Origin: Candidatus Pantoea varia | Lineage (GTDB): Bacteria > Pseudomonadota > Gammaproteobacteria > Enterobacterales > Enterobacteriaceae | Assembly (NCBI RefSeq): GCF_900115075.1 | Contig: NZ_FOVG01000005.1 | Location: 186,001-250,000 of the forward strand | DNA: 64,000 nt | Direction: 5' to 3' | In this document: piece by piece, positions 24,189 to 36,028 of the stretch | Layout: the number at the start of each line of letters is the position of its first letter | How positions within the stretch are numbered: position 1 is the first letter of the stretch | Position numbers and translations under genes: made by a program | The notes under the pieces: generated by a model | The model's input: the letters and a program-made list of their open reading frames with translations, nothing else | The model's database searches: none | What the model was told of the DNA's origin: nothing

Positions 24189-25701
24189 AATGTTCACTCC
24201 GCAGGGCAGCTTCCATCACCTGCTCCTGAGTCAGGTTATCGTTAATCAAATCGGCTTTGATCTGCCCTTCATGCATCACCAGCACCCGATCGCTCAGGCC
24301 CAGCACTTCCGGCAGCTCAGATGAAATCACAATCACCGCGATACCCTGTTGAACCAGTGCATTAATCAGCAGGTAGATCTCCTGACGGGCGCCCACATCG
24401 ATGCCACGCGTCGGTTCGTCCAGGATCAGGATTTTTGGATTGAGCAGCAGGCACTTCGCCAGAATCGCTTTCTGCTGGTTGCCGCCGCTTAAGCGGCCAA
24501 TCGGCAACTCCGATGAGGAGGTTTTCACCCGCAGCCGGCTAATCGCGTCGTTGATTGCCTGCTGCTCCTGCGCTTCATCCAGCGTAGAGAGTCGGTGGCT
24601 GAATTGGTCCAGCGCCGCCAGGGTAATGTTTTTGCCCACCGCCATCAGCGGCACGATGCCATCCTTTTTACGATCTTCCGGCACCATAGCGATGCCGTGC
24701 GCAATGGCGGCGCGGCAATCCGTGATGTTGACCTGTTTGTCATTGATCCAGATATCGCCCTGCCAGCGCCCTGGCCAGACGCCAAACAGACACTGCACCG
24801 TTTCGGTCCTGCCTGCACCCACCAGCCCGGCAATGCCAAGGATTTCACCGCGTCTGAGCGTGAATGAGACATTGTTGACGCGGCGGATGTGGCGGTTAAC
24901 CGGATGCCAGGCGGTGAGGTTCTCTACTTTGAGTATCACATCGCCAATCTGATGCGGCGCGTGGGGATAGAGCGCGGTCAGCTCGCGTCCCACCATCATG
25001 GTGATGATGTCATCTTCGCTCAGGCCCGCCGCCGGACGGGTCGCAATATGCTGGCCGTCACGGATCACGCAGATGGTGTCGGAGATCGCCTTAACCTCAT
25101 TCAGCTTGTGCGAGATGTAGATGCAGGCGATACCGTGTTCGCGCAGATTACGGATGATGCCCAGCAGCACATCCGTCTCCTGCTCCGTCAGGGAAGAGGT
25201 CGGCTCATCCAGAATCAGCAGCCGGACCTGTTTGTTAAGGGCGCGGGCAATCTCCACCAGCTGCTGCTGGCCCAGGCCTAACTCACCCACGCGGGTCGCG
25301 GGAGAGACGTTCAGCCCGACCCGCGCCAGCAGTTGCTGGCAGCGCAGGGTCATGGTTTCATCATCCACCATGCCGAAACGGCTCAGTTCGGCACCGAGGA
25401 AGATATTCTCCATCACCGTCAGTTGCCGCACCAGCGCCAGCTCCTGATGGATAATAACAATGCCTTTACGCTCAGTATCGCGAATGGTCTGCGCCTGAAT
25501 GTCGTCGCCAGAGAAGTGAATCTGCCCCTCAAAATCGCCGTGCGGATAGAGTCCGCACAGGATTTTCATCAGCGTCGATTTGCCCGATCCATTCTCACCG
25601 CACAGCGACATCACTTCGCCCGCCTCAAGTTGCAGGCTGACATCATTCAGCGCCTTCACAGCACCGAAACGCTTGGTGATGTTTTTCATTTCCAGCAGCA
25701 T
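24181..25701 (-). CDS. xylG: D-xylose ABC transporter ATP-binding protein XylG
   Basis: The 506-residue protein is a tandem ATPase with two ABC domains. The first has GENGSGKST and the switch region [14 protein letters not shown]. The second has the degenerate Walker [10 protein letters not shown], then LSGGNQQKA and [14 protein letters not shown]. This arrangement is normal in the CUT2 class (RbsA, XylG). E. coli XylG has 513 residues. It lies between xylF and xylH. Confidence 0.95.
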   Translation of the reverse strand: MLLEMKNITKRFGAVKALNDVSLQLEAGEVMSLCGENGSGKSTLMKILCGLYPHGDFEGQIHFSGDDIQAQTIRDTERKGIVIIHQELALVRQLTVMENIFLGAELSRFGMVDDETMTLRCQQLLARVGLNVSPATRVGELGLGQQQLVEIARALNKQVRLLILDEPTSSLTEQETDVLLGIIRNLREHGIACIYISHKLNEVKAISDTICVIRDGQHIATRPAAGLSEDDIITMMVGRELTALYPHAPHQIGDVILKVENLTAWHPVNRHIRRVNNVSFTLRRGEILGIAGLVGAGRTETVQCLFGVWPGRWQGDIWINDKQVNITDCRAAIAHGIAMVPEDRKKDGIVPLMAVGKNITLAALDQFSHRLSTLDEAQEQQAINDAISRLRVKTSSSELPIGRLSGGNQQKAILAKCLLLNPKILILDEPTRGIDVGARQEIYLLINALVQQGIAVIVISSELPEVLGLSDRVLVMHEGQIKADLINDNLTQEQVMEAALRSEHYA

Positions 25702-25729
25702 CGACTGTTCTCCCTCACGCTATGCGCGG

Positions 25730-26722
25730 TCAGAGTTCGCTCTGTTTGTGGAAACCGTCTTTCACCACGGTGCTGTCGATATTGTCTTTGTTGACCGGAA
25801 TCGGCTTCAGCAGTCGGGACGGCACATCTTTCAGGCCATTATTCAGTTTGCTGTTGCTGGCAGGCGTTTTGCCATCGCCAAGCTCGACCGCAATTTTCGC
25901 CGCTTCAGTGGCCAATTCGGTGATCGGTTTGTAAACCGTCATGGTCTGCGTGCCCGCTTTGATACGTTTAATCGCGGCCAGATCGGCATCCTGTCCGGAG
26001 ATCGCCACTTTTCCGGCCAGCCCCTGCGCGCTCAGTGCCTGAATCGCGCCGCCTGCGGTGGCATCGTTAGAGGCTACGACTGCATCGATGTGGTTACTGT
26101 TCGCAGTCAGCGCGTTTTCCATAATTTTCAGGGCGTTTTCTGGCAGCCAGGCGTCGACCCACTGATCGCCGACAATTTTAATGCTGCCATTATCGATATA
26201 AGGTTTTAGCACTTTCATCTGTCCGGCGCGGAACAGACGGGCATTATTATCCACAGGCGATCCGCCCATTAAAAAATAGTTGCCCTTAGGCACCTGTTTC
26301 ACAATGCTTTCAGCCTGCAACTCGCCCACTTTTTCATTATCGAAAGAGATATAAAAATCGATATCAGCGTTATTTATCATTCGGTCATAGGCCAGTACTT
26401 TAATGCCTTCCCGTTTCGCTTCAGCGACAACGTTACTCAATACCTGACCGTTGTAGGGAATAATCACCAGCACATCGACACCGCGGTTGATCATATTTTC
26501 AATCTGCGACATCTGGGTTTCTTCGTTGCCGTTGGCAGACTGAACAAACACCTTAGCGCCCAGCGTTTCCGCCTGTTTAACGAAAATATCGCGGTCTTTC
26601 TGCCAGCGCTCGAGGCGCAAATCGTCAATCGCCATGCCGATCTTCACTTCTTTTGCCACGCTGGTCTGGCTGAACAGCGCCAGCGCCGCGCAGGCGGCTA
26701 ACAGTGCATGTTTCATCTTCAT
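25730..26722 (-). CDS. xylF: D-xylose periplasmic binding protein XylF
   Basis: The 330-residue preprotein has the same length as E. coli XylF. A signal peptide ends near SVAKEV, followed by KIGMAIDDLRLERWQKDRDIF, NGNEETQMSQIENMINRG and SNDATAGGAIQAL. ATG26722 with AGGA at good spacing is preferred over the frame start at 26731. It delivers xylose to XylGH and heads the minus-strand xylose transport genes, divergent from xylAB. Confidence 0.95.
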   Translation of the reverse strand: MKMKHALLAACAALALFSQTSVAKEVKIGMAIDDLRLERWQKDRDIFVKQAETLGAKVFVQSANGNEETQMSQIENMINRGVDVLVIIPYNGQVLSNVVAEAKREGIKVLAYDRMINNADIDFYISFDNEKVGELQAESIVKQVPKGNYFLMGGSPVDNNARLFRAGQMKVLKPYIDNGSIKIVGDQWVDAWLPENALKIMENALTANSNHIDAVVASNDATAGGAIQALSAQGLAGKVAISGQDADLAAIKRIKAGTQTMTVYKPITELATEAAKIAVELGDGKTPASNSKLNNGLKDVPSRLLKPIPVNKDNIDSTVVKDGFHKQSEL

Positions 26723-27066
26723 TATGATCATCCTGTAGGTTGAGGCTATTGTCGTTTCAGGCCTATAAACCAGGCGGATGAATTGTTGCCCTTCTTTTCC
26801 GGTTACAGCAATTACTGATTTTTATCCGGCTATTACGTTTTTTGGTTTATTTCATTTTTTATGAGCGCGATCGAGGTTTCATCTTTTTAGGACAAGAGAG
26901 TGATAATGATAAATGACCCTGCAAATAACATTATTTTGCGAGCCAGCGCACAAATAATAATTATCTGATGCCCGGAATGAAATATCGTAATTGAGCTGAG
27001 GCAGCAGCCCATATTGAATATTGCTTCAACGCAGACCATTCGGGTACTGATGCTAAGGAGCAAACC
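26723..27066. promoter_or_regulatory. xylF-xylA divergent regulatory region
   Basis: This 344-base AT-rich region separates xylFGH from xylAB. In E. coli the corresponding region holds two XylR sites and a shared CRP site. Here AT-rich stretches around 26840-26895 (GGTTTATTTCATTTTTTATG and following) are the likely XylR-binding part, but I could not assign individual sites. A clear AAGGAG lies just before xylA. Confidence 0.6.
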
Positions 27067-28389
27067 ATGCACGCTTATTTCGATCAGATCGATCGGGTTC
27101 GTTATGAAGGCACCCAGTCGACTCATCCTCTCGCTTTCCGCCACTACAACCCTGATGAGGTGATCCTCGGCAAGACCATGGCGGAACATCTGCGCTTTGC
27201 TGCCTGTTACTGGCACACCTTCTGCTGGAATGGCGCAGATATGTTTGGTGTTGGCGCCTTTGATCGTCCGTGGCAGAAAAGCGGGGATGCGCTGCAGCAG
27301 GCAAAACTGAAAGCGGATGTGGCCTTTGAGTTTTTCCACAAGCTGAATGTGCCGTGGTACTGCTTCCATGACGTTGATGTCTCACCGGAAGGTGATTCGC
27401 TGCATAGCTACAAAGAAAACTTAGCCGCTATGACCGATAAACTGCTGGAGAAACAGCAGGAAACTGGCGTGAAACTGCTGTGGGGCACGGCCAACTGCTT
27501 CACTCATCCGCGCTACGGTGCTGGCGCTGCGACCAATCCCAATCCGGAAGTCTTTGCCTGGGCAGCGACACAGGTGTGCAGCGCAATGCAGGCCACCAAA
27601 ACCCTGGGCGGCGAAAACTATGTGTTGTGGGGCGGACGTGAAGGTTATGAAACCCTGCTGAACACCGATCTGCGCCAGGAGCGCGAGCAGATTGGCCGTT
27701 TTATGCAGATGGTGGTCGAACACAAACACAAAATTGGCTTCCGGGGAACGCTGCTGATCGAACCGAAACCGCAGGAGCCGACCAAACATCAGTATGACTA
27801 TGATGTCGCAACAGTTTATGGCTTCCTGAAACAGTTCGGCCTGGAGAAAGAGATTAAGGTTAACGTGGAGGCGAACCACGCCACGCTGGCGGGTCACTCT
27901 TTCCATCATGAAATTGCGACGGCCATTGCACTGGGTATTTTCGGTTCCGTGGATGCCAACCGCGGCGATCCGCAGTGCGGCTGGGATACCGATCAGTTCC
28001 CGGTCAGCGTGGAAGAGAATGCGCTGGTAATGTACGAAATCCTCAAGGCAGGCGGCTTTACCACCGGTGGCTTAAACTTTGATGCCAAAGTGCGTCGTCA
28101 GAGCACCGATAAATATGATCTCTTCTACGGTCACATTGGCGCGATGGACACCATGGCGCTGGCGCTGAAAGTAGCGGCTCGCATGATCGGTGACGGTGAA
28201 CTCGATAAGCGCGTGGCACAGCGCTACAGCGGCTGGAATGGTGAGTTCGGCCAGCAAATTTTGAAAGGTGAGTTTTCACTGGAAGCCCTTGCGGCGCATG
28301 CTCAGCAGCAGCAGCTCAATCCGAAGCATCAGAGCGGACGTCAGGAGCAGCTGGAAAATCTGGTGAATCACTACCTGTTTGATTTCTAA
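27067..28389 (+). CDS. xylA: Xylose isomerase
   Basis: The 440-residue enzyme converts D-xylose to D-xylulose. It matches E. coli XylA in length and sequence: [25 protein letters not shown] with the catalytic His, [18 protein letters not shown] and the metal-binding [20 protein letters not shown]. The gene follows AAGGAG and precedes xylB by 17 bases. Confidence 0.97.
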   Translation: MHAYFDQIDRVRYEGTQSTHPLAFRHYNPDEVILGKTMAEHLRFAACYWHTFCWNGADMFGVGAFDRPWQKSGDALQQAKLKADVAFEFFHKLNVPWYCFHDVDVSPEGDSLHSYKENLAAMTDKLLEKQQETGVKLLWGTANCFTHPRYGAGAATNPNPEVFAWAATQVCSAMQATKTLGGENYVLWGGREGYETLLNTDLRQEREQIGRFMQMVVEHKHKIGFRGTLLIEPKPQEPTKHQYDYDVATVYGFLKQFGLEKEIKVNVEANHATLAGHSFHHEIATAIALGIFGSVDANRGDPQCGWDTDQFPVSVEENALVMYEILKAGGFTTGGLNFDAKVRRQSTDKYDLFYGHIGAMDTMALALKVAARMIGDGELDKRVAQRYSGWNGEFGQQILKGEFSLEALAAHAQQQQLNPKHQSGRQEQLENLVNHYLFDF

Positions 28390-28406
28390 CCCTTCAGGAG
28401 CAGAGC

Positions 28407-29849
28407 ATGTTTATCGGGATCGATTTAGGGACCTCTGGCGTCAAAGTGGTGCTGATGGATGCACAGGGCAACGTGGTAGCGACAGAGACGTCACCACTGC
28501 AGGTTTCGCGTCCGCAACCCTTGTGGAGCGAGCAGGATCCCGAAAGCTGGTGGCAGGCGCTGGATTTGACCATGCAGGCGCTGAGCGCGCAGCAGGACCT
28601 GCGCGCGGTGCAGGCCATCGGGCTGAGCGGACAGATGCATGGTGCGACGCTGCTCGACAGCGCTAACCAGATATTACGTCCTGCCATGCTCTGGAATGAC
28701 GGACGCAGCGAGGCGCAGTGCCGTGAGCTGGAACAGAAGGTGCCGGATTCGCGTTCGATTACCGGCAACCTGATGATGCCCGGCTTCACGGCCCCCAAGC
28801 TGCTGTGGGTGCAGCAGCATGAACCGGCCATCTTCAGTCAGATTGCTCACGTGCTGTTGCCCAAGGATTATCTGCGCTGGCGATTGAGTGGTGACTTCGC
28901 CACCGATATGTCAGATGCCGCAGGCACAATGTGGCTGGATGTGGCGCAGCGTGACTGGAGCGATGTGATGCTGCAAGCCTGTGATCTCAGCCGCGATCAG
29001 ATGCCGCAACTCTATGAAGGCAATGCCCTGACCGGCACTCTTCATACCGAACTGGCCGCACGCTGGAAGATGAATGCGGTGCCGCTGGCCGCGGGTGGTG
29101 GCGACAATGCTGCGGGTGCAATTGGCGTCGGCATGACCGAACCGGGACAGGGAATGCTCTCGCTGGGGACGTCGGGTGTCTATTTCGTGGTGAGTGACGG
29201 CTATCTCAGCAATCCGGAACGCGCGGTGCACAGTTTCTGTCACGCGTTACCGCAGCGCTGGCATCTGATGTCGGTGATGCTCAGCGCGGCCTCCTGTCTG
29301 GACTGGGCAGCAACGCTGACCGGTTGCAAAGATGTTCCTGAGCTGCTGGCTGAAGCGGAGCGTGCGCGCGATGACGTGCCCGGTCTGTGGTTTATGCCCT
29401 ATCTTTCCGGTGAACGCACGCCGCATAACAACCCCAATGCCCGGGGCGCTTTTTTTGGCTTTACCCACCAGCATGGCCGTCCCGAACTGGGGAGAGCGGT
29501 GCTGGAAGGCGTAGGGTTTGCGCTGGCGGAGGGTATGGACGCGCTGCACGACTGCGGCGTCCAGCCAGAGAGCATTATGCTGATCGGCGGCGGCGCTCGC
29601 AGTGCACTGTGGCGTCAGATGCTGGCAGACATCAGTGGTCAGACGCTGGATTACTGCCACGGCGGGGAAGTTGGCCCGGCACTGGGGGCCGCAAGGCTGG
29701 CGCAGCAGGCGCTATATCCGGCAGTTACCGTCCCGACGCCGGTTCTGGTGCAGCGACATCAGCCGGATCCGGGCAGGCTGGCGCATTATCAGTCGCGTCG
29801 CAAGACCTTTGCGACCCTGTATCAGCAGCTCCTGCCGCTGATGAAGTAA
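28407..29849 (+). CDS. xylB: Xylulokinase
   Basis: The 480-residue FGGY-family kinase phosphorylates D-xylulose to xylulose 5-phosphate for the pentose phosphate pathway. GIDLGTSGVKVVLMD (phosphate-binding), GLSGQMHGATLLD, RPAMLWNDGRS with the catalytic Asp region, and LIGGGARSALWRQMLADI are present. E. coli XylB has 484 residues. It is the second gene of xylAB. Confidence 0.97.
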   Translation: MFIGIDLGTSGVKVVLMDAQGNVVATETSPLQVSRPQPLWSEQDPESWWQALDLTMQALSAQQDLRAVQAIGLSGQMHGATLLDSANQILRPAMLWNDGRSEAQCRELEQKVPDSRSITGNLMMPGFTAPKLLWVQQHEPAIFSQIAHVLLPKDYLRWRLSGDFATDMSDAAGTMWLDVAQRDWSDVMLQACDLSRDQMPQLYEGNALTGTLHTELAARWKMNAVPLAAGGGDNAAGAIGVGMTEPGQGMLSLGTSGVYFVVSDGYLSNPERAVHSFCHALPQRWHLMSVMLSAASCLDWAATLTGCKDVPELLAEAERARDDVPGLWFMPYLSGERTPHNNPNARGAFFGFTHQHGRPELGRAVLEGVGFALAEGMDALHDCGVQPESIMLIGGGARSALWRQMLADISGQTLDYCHGGEVGPALGAARLAQQALYPAVTVPTPVLVQRHQPDPGRLAHYQSRRKTFATLYQQLLPLMK

Positions 29850-29855
29850 AGAGGA

Positions 29856-29886
29856 CGGCAGGCAACGTTAACCGTTTTGCCTGCCG
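29856..29886. terminator. Hairpin after xylB
   Basis: CGGCAGGCAA (29856-29865) and TTGCCTGCCG (29877-29886) form a 10-bp perfect stem with an 11-base loop, seven bases after the xylB stop. There is no long T-tract; it probably ends or protects the xylAB message. Confidence 0.6.
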
Positions 29887-29966
29887 CTCTGCTTCACCCG
29901 TGACAACGATCACTCATCCGTAATCGCGGGGATCAAATGCATCCCAGCATCACTTTCAAAGCAGCA

Positions 29967-31208
29967 TCAGCCAATTGCGCCCAGCGTATCTTCCTGACTC
30001 TGTTTCTTCGGCAGCAGGAACAGCGTCGCCGCAATATCCAGCAGATAAATCAGCGCCAGCAGGGTAATTGCCGCCGTGAACGAGAACTGGCTTGCCAGCA
30101 GACCAATCACTACCGGGCCAAAGCCGCCCACGCCACGCCCCAGATTGAACAGGACGTTTTGCGCGGTGGCACGCACCTGCGGCGGGAAGGTATCGGAAAT
30201 CAGCGCACCGTAGCCGCCAATCATGCCGTTAACAAACATCCCCATGATCGCGCCGGTAAACAGCATGATATTCGGGTCGCGCAGCTGTGCATACACCACC
30301 ACCATCACTACGGCGCCAAACTGATAGAGCAGGAAGATTTTCCAGCGCGCAAAGCGGTCGGCCAGCACGCCAAACAGCCAGATGCCAAAGGTCATCCCCA
30401 CCACCGTTACTGCGGTCCAGAGGCCCGACTTCGTCAGGCTGAAGCCAAAGCTGGAAGAGAGGTAGCTCGGCATCCAGATCATCAGCCCGTAGTAACCGAA
30501 GTTCTGCACTGAACAGAGAATAAAAATACCGAGACTGGCTTTAGCGGTAGCGCGATCGCGCACCAGCAGCTTCAGGCGTGCCGGAAACGAGAGTGACGGC
30601 ACATGCTTAACCTGCCGCTGATAGGCTTCCGGTTCGCCCATCCCGCGACGAATGGCGAACGAGACCAGCGCAGGCAACAAACCGACCAGAAACATGCCGC
30701 GCCAGCCGATGATATTCAGCAGTGGTGGCGTGATAAAGGCTGCCATCAGCACCCCCAGCTGCCAGCCGATACCGACCCAGGCTGATGCGCGATTACGCTT
30801 CTCTGCGGGCCAGGCTTCAGCAATCAGCGCCATGCCAATACCAAATTCACCACCCAGCCCCACACCCGCCAGCGTTCGCCAGGCGAGCAGATCCCAGTAG
30901 CCCTGCGCCACCGCACACAGGCCGGTAAAGACCGAGAAGACCAGAATCGTGACGGTCAGCATGCGGATGCGGCCATAACGGTCGCTGAGATGACCAAAGA
31001 CGATGCCACCGATGACCGCGCCAATCAGCGTCCAGGTCACCAGCGAACCCGCCTGTGATGGATTGAGCGCCAGCGAAACACTGATAGCCGGCAACATAAA
31101 GCCAAGTATCAGCAGGTCAAATCCATCCATGGCATAACCGCTGACCGCAGCCAGCATCGCTTTGCCCGGCGTTACGCCCGGCTTAGATTGGGGAGAAGGG
31201 GACATCAT
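29967..31208 (-). CDS. MFS transporter, aromatic/organic acid:H+ symporter type
   Basis: The 413-residue protein has about 12 helices. SGYAMDGFDLLILGFMLPAI has the charged helix-1 motif typical of the AAHS and related symporters, and GHLSDRYGRIRML is the MFS loop 2-3 motif. GGEFGIGMALIAEAWP and FPPQVRATAQN are also family-like. The substrate is probably an organic or aromatic acid but cannot be fixed. It stands alone, convergent with xylB and upstream of the phoU end. Confidence 0.75.
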   Translation of the reverse strand: MMSPSPQSKPGVTPGKAMLAAVSGYAMDGFDLLILGFMLPAISVSLALNPSQAGSLVTWTLIGAVIGGIVFGHLSDRYGRIRMLTVTILVFSVFTGLCAVAQGYWDLLAWRTLAGVGLGGEFGIGMALIAEAWPAEKRNRASAWVGIGWQLGVLMAAFITPPLLNIIGWRGMFLVGLLPALVSFAIRRGMGEPEAYQRQVKHVPSLSFPARLKLLVRDRATAKASLGIFILCSVQNFGYYGLMIWMPSYLSSSFGFSLTKSGLWTAVTVVGMTFGIWLFGVLADRFARWKIFLLYQFGAVVMVVVYAQLRDPNIMLFTGAIMGMFVNGMIGGYGALISDTFPPQVRATAQNVLFNLGRGVGGFGPVVIGLLASQFSFTAAITLLALIYLLDIAATLFLLPKKQSQEDTLGAIG

Positions 31209-31274
31209 TGCGCACCTCAGAGAGAAAAGTGCCGCAATTATAAAGAGAGTTCAGGATGTGACCAATTGAAAAGG

Positions 31275-31307
31275 CTTATCCCTGCGCCGAGCAGGCGCAG
31301 AGATAAG
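31275..31307 (-). terminator. Terminator of pst-phoU operon
   Basis: A long stem (CTTATC and CTGCGCC arms paired with GGCGCAG and GATAAG, each side with one unpaired base, loop GAGCA) lies directly after phoU and is followed on the minus strand by CCTTTTC. Confidence 0.75.
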
Positions 31308-31312
31308 GTTTA

Positions 31313-32047
31313 TCAGGAAGGTTTGTTGCTGCCGTCGTCGCCCGACAGTAATTCATCGAGACGGTCACCGCCAACGTGACGGAAATCCTGACCTTTGACG
31401 AAATAGAAGATGATTTCGCAGATGTTCTGGCAACGATCGCCGATGCGCTCAATGGCACGCGCGCAGAACAGCGCGGTCAGCACGCTGGGAATCGTGCGCG
31501 GATCTTCCATCATGTAGGTCATCAGCTGACGCACAATGCCTTCGTACTCTTTATCCACCTTTTTATCTTCACGGTAGATAGTGATCGCTTCATTGAGATC
31601 CATGCGGGCAAAGGCGTCCAGCACATCATGCAGCATCTGCACGGTGTGACGACCCAGCGACTCGAGACTCACCAGCAGCGGAAGATGCTGCTGACCAAAT
31701 TTCTCAAGCGCCGTGCGACTGATTTTCTCCGCCACGTCGCCAATGCGCTCCAGCTCGGAAATGGTTTTGATGATCGCCATCACCAGTCGCAAATCGATCG
31801 CAGTCGGCTGACGTTTGGCGATGATGCGCACGCAGGCTTCATCAATCTCCACTTCCATCATATTGACCTTCTGGTCGCCGTCGATCACCCGCTGCGCCAG
31901 TTCGCCATCCAGATTATGCATCGCGGTAATGGCATCGGTCAGCTGCTGCTCGACCATGCCGCCCATGATCATCACCTGGGTACGGATATGCTCCAGTTCG
32001 GCATTGAACTGACCGGAGATGTGCTTATTCAGATTCAGATTATCCAT
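31313..32047 (-). CDS. phoU: Phosphate signalling regulator PhoU
   Basis: The 244-residue all-helical protein has two PhoU three-helix repeats ([63 protein letters not shown]). It links PstSCAB activity to PhoR and turns the Pho regulon off when phosphate is ample. It is the last gene of the pst operon, 17 bases after pstB. Confidence 0.97.
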   Translation of the reverse strand: MDNLNLNKHISGQFNAELEHIRTQVMIMGGMVEQQLTDAITAMHNLDGELAQRVIDGDQKVNMMEVEIDEACVRIIAKRQPTAIDLRLVMAIIKTISELERIGDVAEKISRTALEKFGQQHLPLLVSLESLGRHTVQMLHDVLDAFARMDLNEAITIYREDKKVDKEYEGIVRQLMTYMMEDPRTIPSVLTALFCARAIERIGDRCQNICEIIFYFVKGQDFRHVGGDRLDELLSGDDGSNKPS

Positions 32048-32064
32048 GTCGATCTCCTGTCAGA

Positions 32065-32841
<777 letters not shown>

Positions 32842-32883
32842 TCATCTCTCTTATTACGGCGCCGCACAGGGCCGCACCGGAAG

Positions 32884-33774
32884 TTAACCGTGTTTACCTT
32901 TGGCGAAAATCACCCGCGCCACAATGTTCAGCAACAGCACGCAAAGGGTAATAATCAGTACGCCTGCCCAGGCCAGGCTCTGCCATTCGGCGAACGGGCT
33001 CATAGCGAACTTGAAGATGGTGACCGGCAGGTTCGCCAGCGGCTGCATCATGTCGGTGCTCCAGAACTGGTTCGACAGCGCCGTAAACAGCAGCGGGGCC
33101 GTTTCACCTGCGATGCGGGCAATCGCCAGCAGCACGCCGGTGATGATGCCGGAAACCGAGGCTTTCAGGGTGATGGCCGAGATCATCTTCCACTTAGGCG
33201 TGCCAAGCGCGTAAGCTGCTTCACGCATGCTGTCTGGCACCAGACGCAGCATGTTTTCGGTGGTACGAATCACAATTGGCACCTGCAGCAGCGCCAGCGC
33301 AATCACCCCGGCCCAGCCGGAAAAGTGCTGCATCTTCGCTACCACCAGGGTGTAGACGAACAGGCCGACCACAATTGAGGGTGCCGAAAGCAGAATGTCG
33401 TTAATGAAGCGGATTACTTCTGACAGGGCCGATTTGCGCCCATACTCCGCCAGATAGATACCTGCCATGATGCCCAGTGGTGTGCCAAAGAAAGTAGACC
33501 AGAAAATCAGTAATCCACTGCCGGCCAGGGCGTTCGCCAGACCGCCGCCCGCGGTATTCGGCGGTGGCGTTGATTCAGTGAACAGGGACCAGGAAAGCCC
33601 ATCTACGCCGCGCGTAACGGTGGTGAACAGGATCCACACCAGCCAGAACAGGCCAAATGCCATGGTCAGCAGCGACAGCGACAGCGCAATTTTATTTTTA
33701 GTGCTGCGCCAGGACTGCATTTTACGGCGTGAGGCGTCCAGTTCGGCGCGCGCCTGAATTTCAATCGTGGTCAT
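32884..33774 (-). CDS. pstA: Phosphate ABC transporter permease PstA
   Basis: The 296-residue permease has six helices and the coupling-loop region [26 protein letters not shown]. It pairs with PstC in the membrane. Its ATG overlaps the pstC stop by four bases. Confidence 0.96.
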   Translation of the reverse strand: MTTIEIQARAELDASRRKMQSWRSTKNKIALSLSLLTMAFGLFWLVWILFTTVTRGVDGLSWSLFTESTPPPNTAGGGLANALAGSGLLIFWSTFFGTPLGIMAGIYLAEYGRKSALSEVIRFINDILLSAPSIVVGLFVYTLVVAKMQHFSGWAGVIALALLQVPIVIRTTENMLRLVPDSMREAAYALGTPKWKMISAITLKASVSGIITGVLLAIARIAGETAPLLFTALSNQFWSTDMMQPLANLPVTIFKFAMSPFAEWQSLAWAGVLIITLCVLLLNIVARVIFAKGKHG

Positions 33775-34733
33775 GAGCGCGCTCCTTCACTTTTCTGCAG
33801 TCGCATAATCATCAGCTTTGAAATCGCCAGCACGATAAAGGTAATCACAAACAGGATCAGTCCCAGCTCCATCAGCGCGGCGACATGAACGCCCGACTCT
33901 GCTTCAGCGAATTCGTTGGCCAGCGCCGAGGTGATGCTGTTACCCGGCATAAACAGCGACGGGCTGTCGAGCTGGTAGGTGTTGCCGATAATAAAGGTGA
34001 CCGCCATGGTCTCGCCCAGCGCACGACCCAGTCCCAGCATCACGCCACCAATCACGCCATTTTTGGTAAACGGCAGTACGACACGCCAGATCACTTCCCA
34101 GGTGGTGCAGCCGATGCCGTAGGCTGACTCTTTCATCATCACCGGGGTCTGCTCAAACACGTCGCGCATGACCGAAGCGATGTACGGGATGATCATGATT
34201 GCCAGAATCACCCCCGCCGCGAGAATACCGATACCGAAAGCCGGGCCGGAAAAGAGTTCGCCGACAATCGGAATACCTGACATCACGTCGTTAACCGGAG
34301 TCTGAAAATATTCGGCAAACAGCGGCGCGAAAACAAACAGGCCCCACATGCCGTAAACGATACTCGGGATCGCCGCCAGCAGCTCAATGGCGGTGCCCAG
34401 TGGGCGACGCAGCCAGGCAGGTGAGAGTTCGGTCAGGAACAGCGCGATACCAAAACTCACCGGTACGGCGATAATCAGGGCGATGATAGAGGTCACAAGG
34501 GTGCCGTAGATCGGTACCAGTGCGCCAAATTGTTCGTTGGGTGCATCCCAGGTTTTGGTCCACAAAAAGGCGAAACCAAACTTCTGGATGCTGGGCCACG
34601 AGGAGATGATCAGGGAGACAATAATGCCGCCCATCAGTAACAGCACAATCAGCGCAGCCAGCCTGACCAGCGCGCCAAAAATCCTGTCACCTTGTTTACC
34701 TGGGGCTTTGAATGCCGGCTTCGTTGCAGCCAT
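33771..34733 (-). CDS. pstC: Phosphate ABC transporter permease PstC
   Basis: The 320-residue permease has a loop [30 protein letters not shown] and [16 protein letters not shown], both typical of PstC. It lies 86 bases after pstS across two hairpins and overlaps pstA. Confidence 0.96.
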   Translation of the reverse strand: MAATKPAFKAPGKQGDRIFGALVRLAALIVLLLMGGIIVSLIISSWPSIQKFGFAFLWTKTWDAPNEQFGALVPIYGTLVTSIIALIIAVPVSFGIALFLTELSPAWLRRPLGTAIELLAAIPSIVYGMWGLFVFAPLFAEYFQTPVNDVMSGIPIVGELFSGPAFGIGILAAGVILAIMIIPYIASVMRDVFEQTPVMMKESAYGIGCTTWEVIWRVVLPFTKNGVIGGVMLGLGRALGETMAVTFIIGNTYQLDSPSLFMPGNSITSALANEFAEAESGVHVAALMELGLILFVITFIVLAISKLMIMRLQKSEGARS

Positions 34734-34760
34734 AGAAGTCTCAGTCTTCAGAAGTTATCA

Positions 34761-34809
34761 GGGCGGCATGAGCCGCCCGTTGGGTCTGACCGGAACACTG
34801 CCCGGTCAG
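34761..34809. repeat. Two hairpins in the pstS-pstC gap
   Basis: GGGCGGC/GCCGCCC (34761-34767 and 34772-34778) and CTGACCGG/CCGGTCAG (34786-34793 and 34802-34809) form two stem-loops just after the pstS stop. Such structures protect or partly terminate the message, so that the binding protein is made in excess over the permeases. Confidence 0.65.
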
Positions 34810-34819
34810 GGTCGGTCAA

Positions 34820-35863
34820 TTACTGATAAAGCGCTTTACCAGAACTGTCTTTGATATTGGCTTTCCAGGCGGCGCGAATCTGCTCGGTCACGCTCTCTGG
34901 CAGCGCAGCATAATCCAGCGCAGTGGCGGTTTTGCTGCCTTTCTTATAAGCCCAGTCGAAGAATTTCAGCACTTCAGCGCCTTTGGCCGCATTCGCCTGA
35001 TCTTTGTAGATCAGAATGAAGGTGGTTGAGGAGATTGGCCAGGCATCAGCGCCTTTCTGGAAGGTCAGATCCTGTGCGAACGATTTGCTCCAGTCAGCGC
35101 CTTTCGCGGCATTACTGAAGCTGGTCTCGCTTGGTGCGACCGCTTTACCATCGGCATCGACCAGTTTGGTGTAGGTCAGGTTGTTCTGTTTGGCGTAGGC
35201 ATATTCCACGTAGCCAATTGAACCTGGCAGACGCTGAACAAACGCGGCGACGCCGTCGTTGCCTTTACCGCCCAGACCCACTGGCCAGTTAACGGTGTTG
35301 CCTTTACCAATTTTGCTGTTCCAGTCCTGGTTCACTTTCGCCAGATAGCTGGTGAAGACGAATGAGGTGCCTGAACCATCAGCGCGACGCACCACGTTGA
35401 TGTTGGTCTCTGGCAGTTTTACGCCCGGGTTCAGTTTAGCGATCGCCGGGTCGTTCCACTTTTTGATGGTGCCGAGGTAGATATCACCCACGGTTTTGCC
35501 ATCCAGCGTCAGCTGGCCTGACTTGATGCCCGGCAGGTTAACCGCCAGTACCACGCCACCGATGACGGTAGGGAACTGGAACAGGCCATTTTTCTGCAGA
35601 TCTTCATCTTTCATTGGCGCATCGGACGCACCGAAATCAACGGTTTTGGCGATGATCTGTTTAACACCGCCAGATGAACCGATGCCCTGGTAGTTAACTT
35701 TGCTACCGGTGGCTTGCTGATATTCTGCTGCCCACTTGGCATAAACCGGCGCCGGGAACGTCCCGCCTGCGCCAGTGAGATCGGTGGCCGCAAAAGCAGA
35801 TACCGCGCTTACGGCGAAGGTGGTGGCGAGGATTCGGGCTACGGTGCTACGCATCAGTGTCAT
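34820..35863 (-). CDS. pstS: Periplasmic phosphate-binding protein PstS
   Basis: The 347-residue preprotein has a signal peptide cut after AFA. The mature part has [43 protein letters not shown] and [19 protein letters not shown], the phosphate-binding loops. ATG35863 follows GGAGGGA. E. coli PstS has 346 residues. Two Pho boxes lie upstream. Confidence 0.97.
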   Translation of the reverse strand: MTLMRSTVARILATTFAVSAVSAFAATDLTGAGGTFPAPVYAKWAAEYQQATGSKVNYQGIGSSGGVKQIIAKTVDFGASDAPMKDEDLQKNGLFQFPTVIGGVVLAVNLPGIKSGQLTLDGKTVGDIYLGTIKKWNDPAIAKLNPGVKLPETNINVVRRADGSGTSFVFTSYLAKVNQDWNSKIGKGNTVNWPVGLGGKGNDGVAAFVQRLPGSIGYVEYAYAKQNNLTYTKLVDADGKAVAPSETSFSNAAKGADWSKSFAQDLTFQKGADAWPISSTTFILIYKDQANAAKGAEVLKFFDWAYKKGSKTATALDYAALPESVTEQIRAAWKANIKDSSGKALYQ

Positions 35864-35937
35864 GTTCCCTCCAGGGGAGAAAAGTCAGGCTTGGGGCCGT
35901 TTTAGTAAGAATCTGTGATTGCTGCAGGAGGGAAAAT

Positions 35938-35988
35938 AGGACAGTTTGATGACAGTGAAATGTACGAAATATGACAGTTATATGACAG
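35938..35988 (-). promoter_or_regulatory. Two tandem Pho boxes upstream of pstS
   Basis: On the minus strand, CTGTCATATAACTGTCAT (35988-35971) is a near-perfect PhoB box and CTGTCATCAAACTGTCCT (35955-35938) a second one. They are about 33 bases apart, three helical turns. The nearer box would replace the -35 element, so PhoB should activate pstSCAB-phoU under phosphate starvation. Confidence 0.92.
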
Positions 35989-36002
35989 GGAGTCAGAGTA
36001 AA

Positions 36003-36024
36003 GTGGGCCCGCGACGGGGCCCAC
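36003..36024. terminator. Hairpin after glmS
   Basis: GTGGGCCC (36003-36010) and GGGCCCAC (36017-36024) form an 8-bp stem with a GCGACG loop four bases past the glmS stop. On the minus strand it is followed by TTTACT, a weak T-tract. Confidence 0.6.
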
Positions 36025-36028
36025 CAGG

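Noticed and set aside
24645..24872. Several frames inside xylG on both strands
   Set aside because: XylG domains cover the region continuously; no independent start signals.
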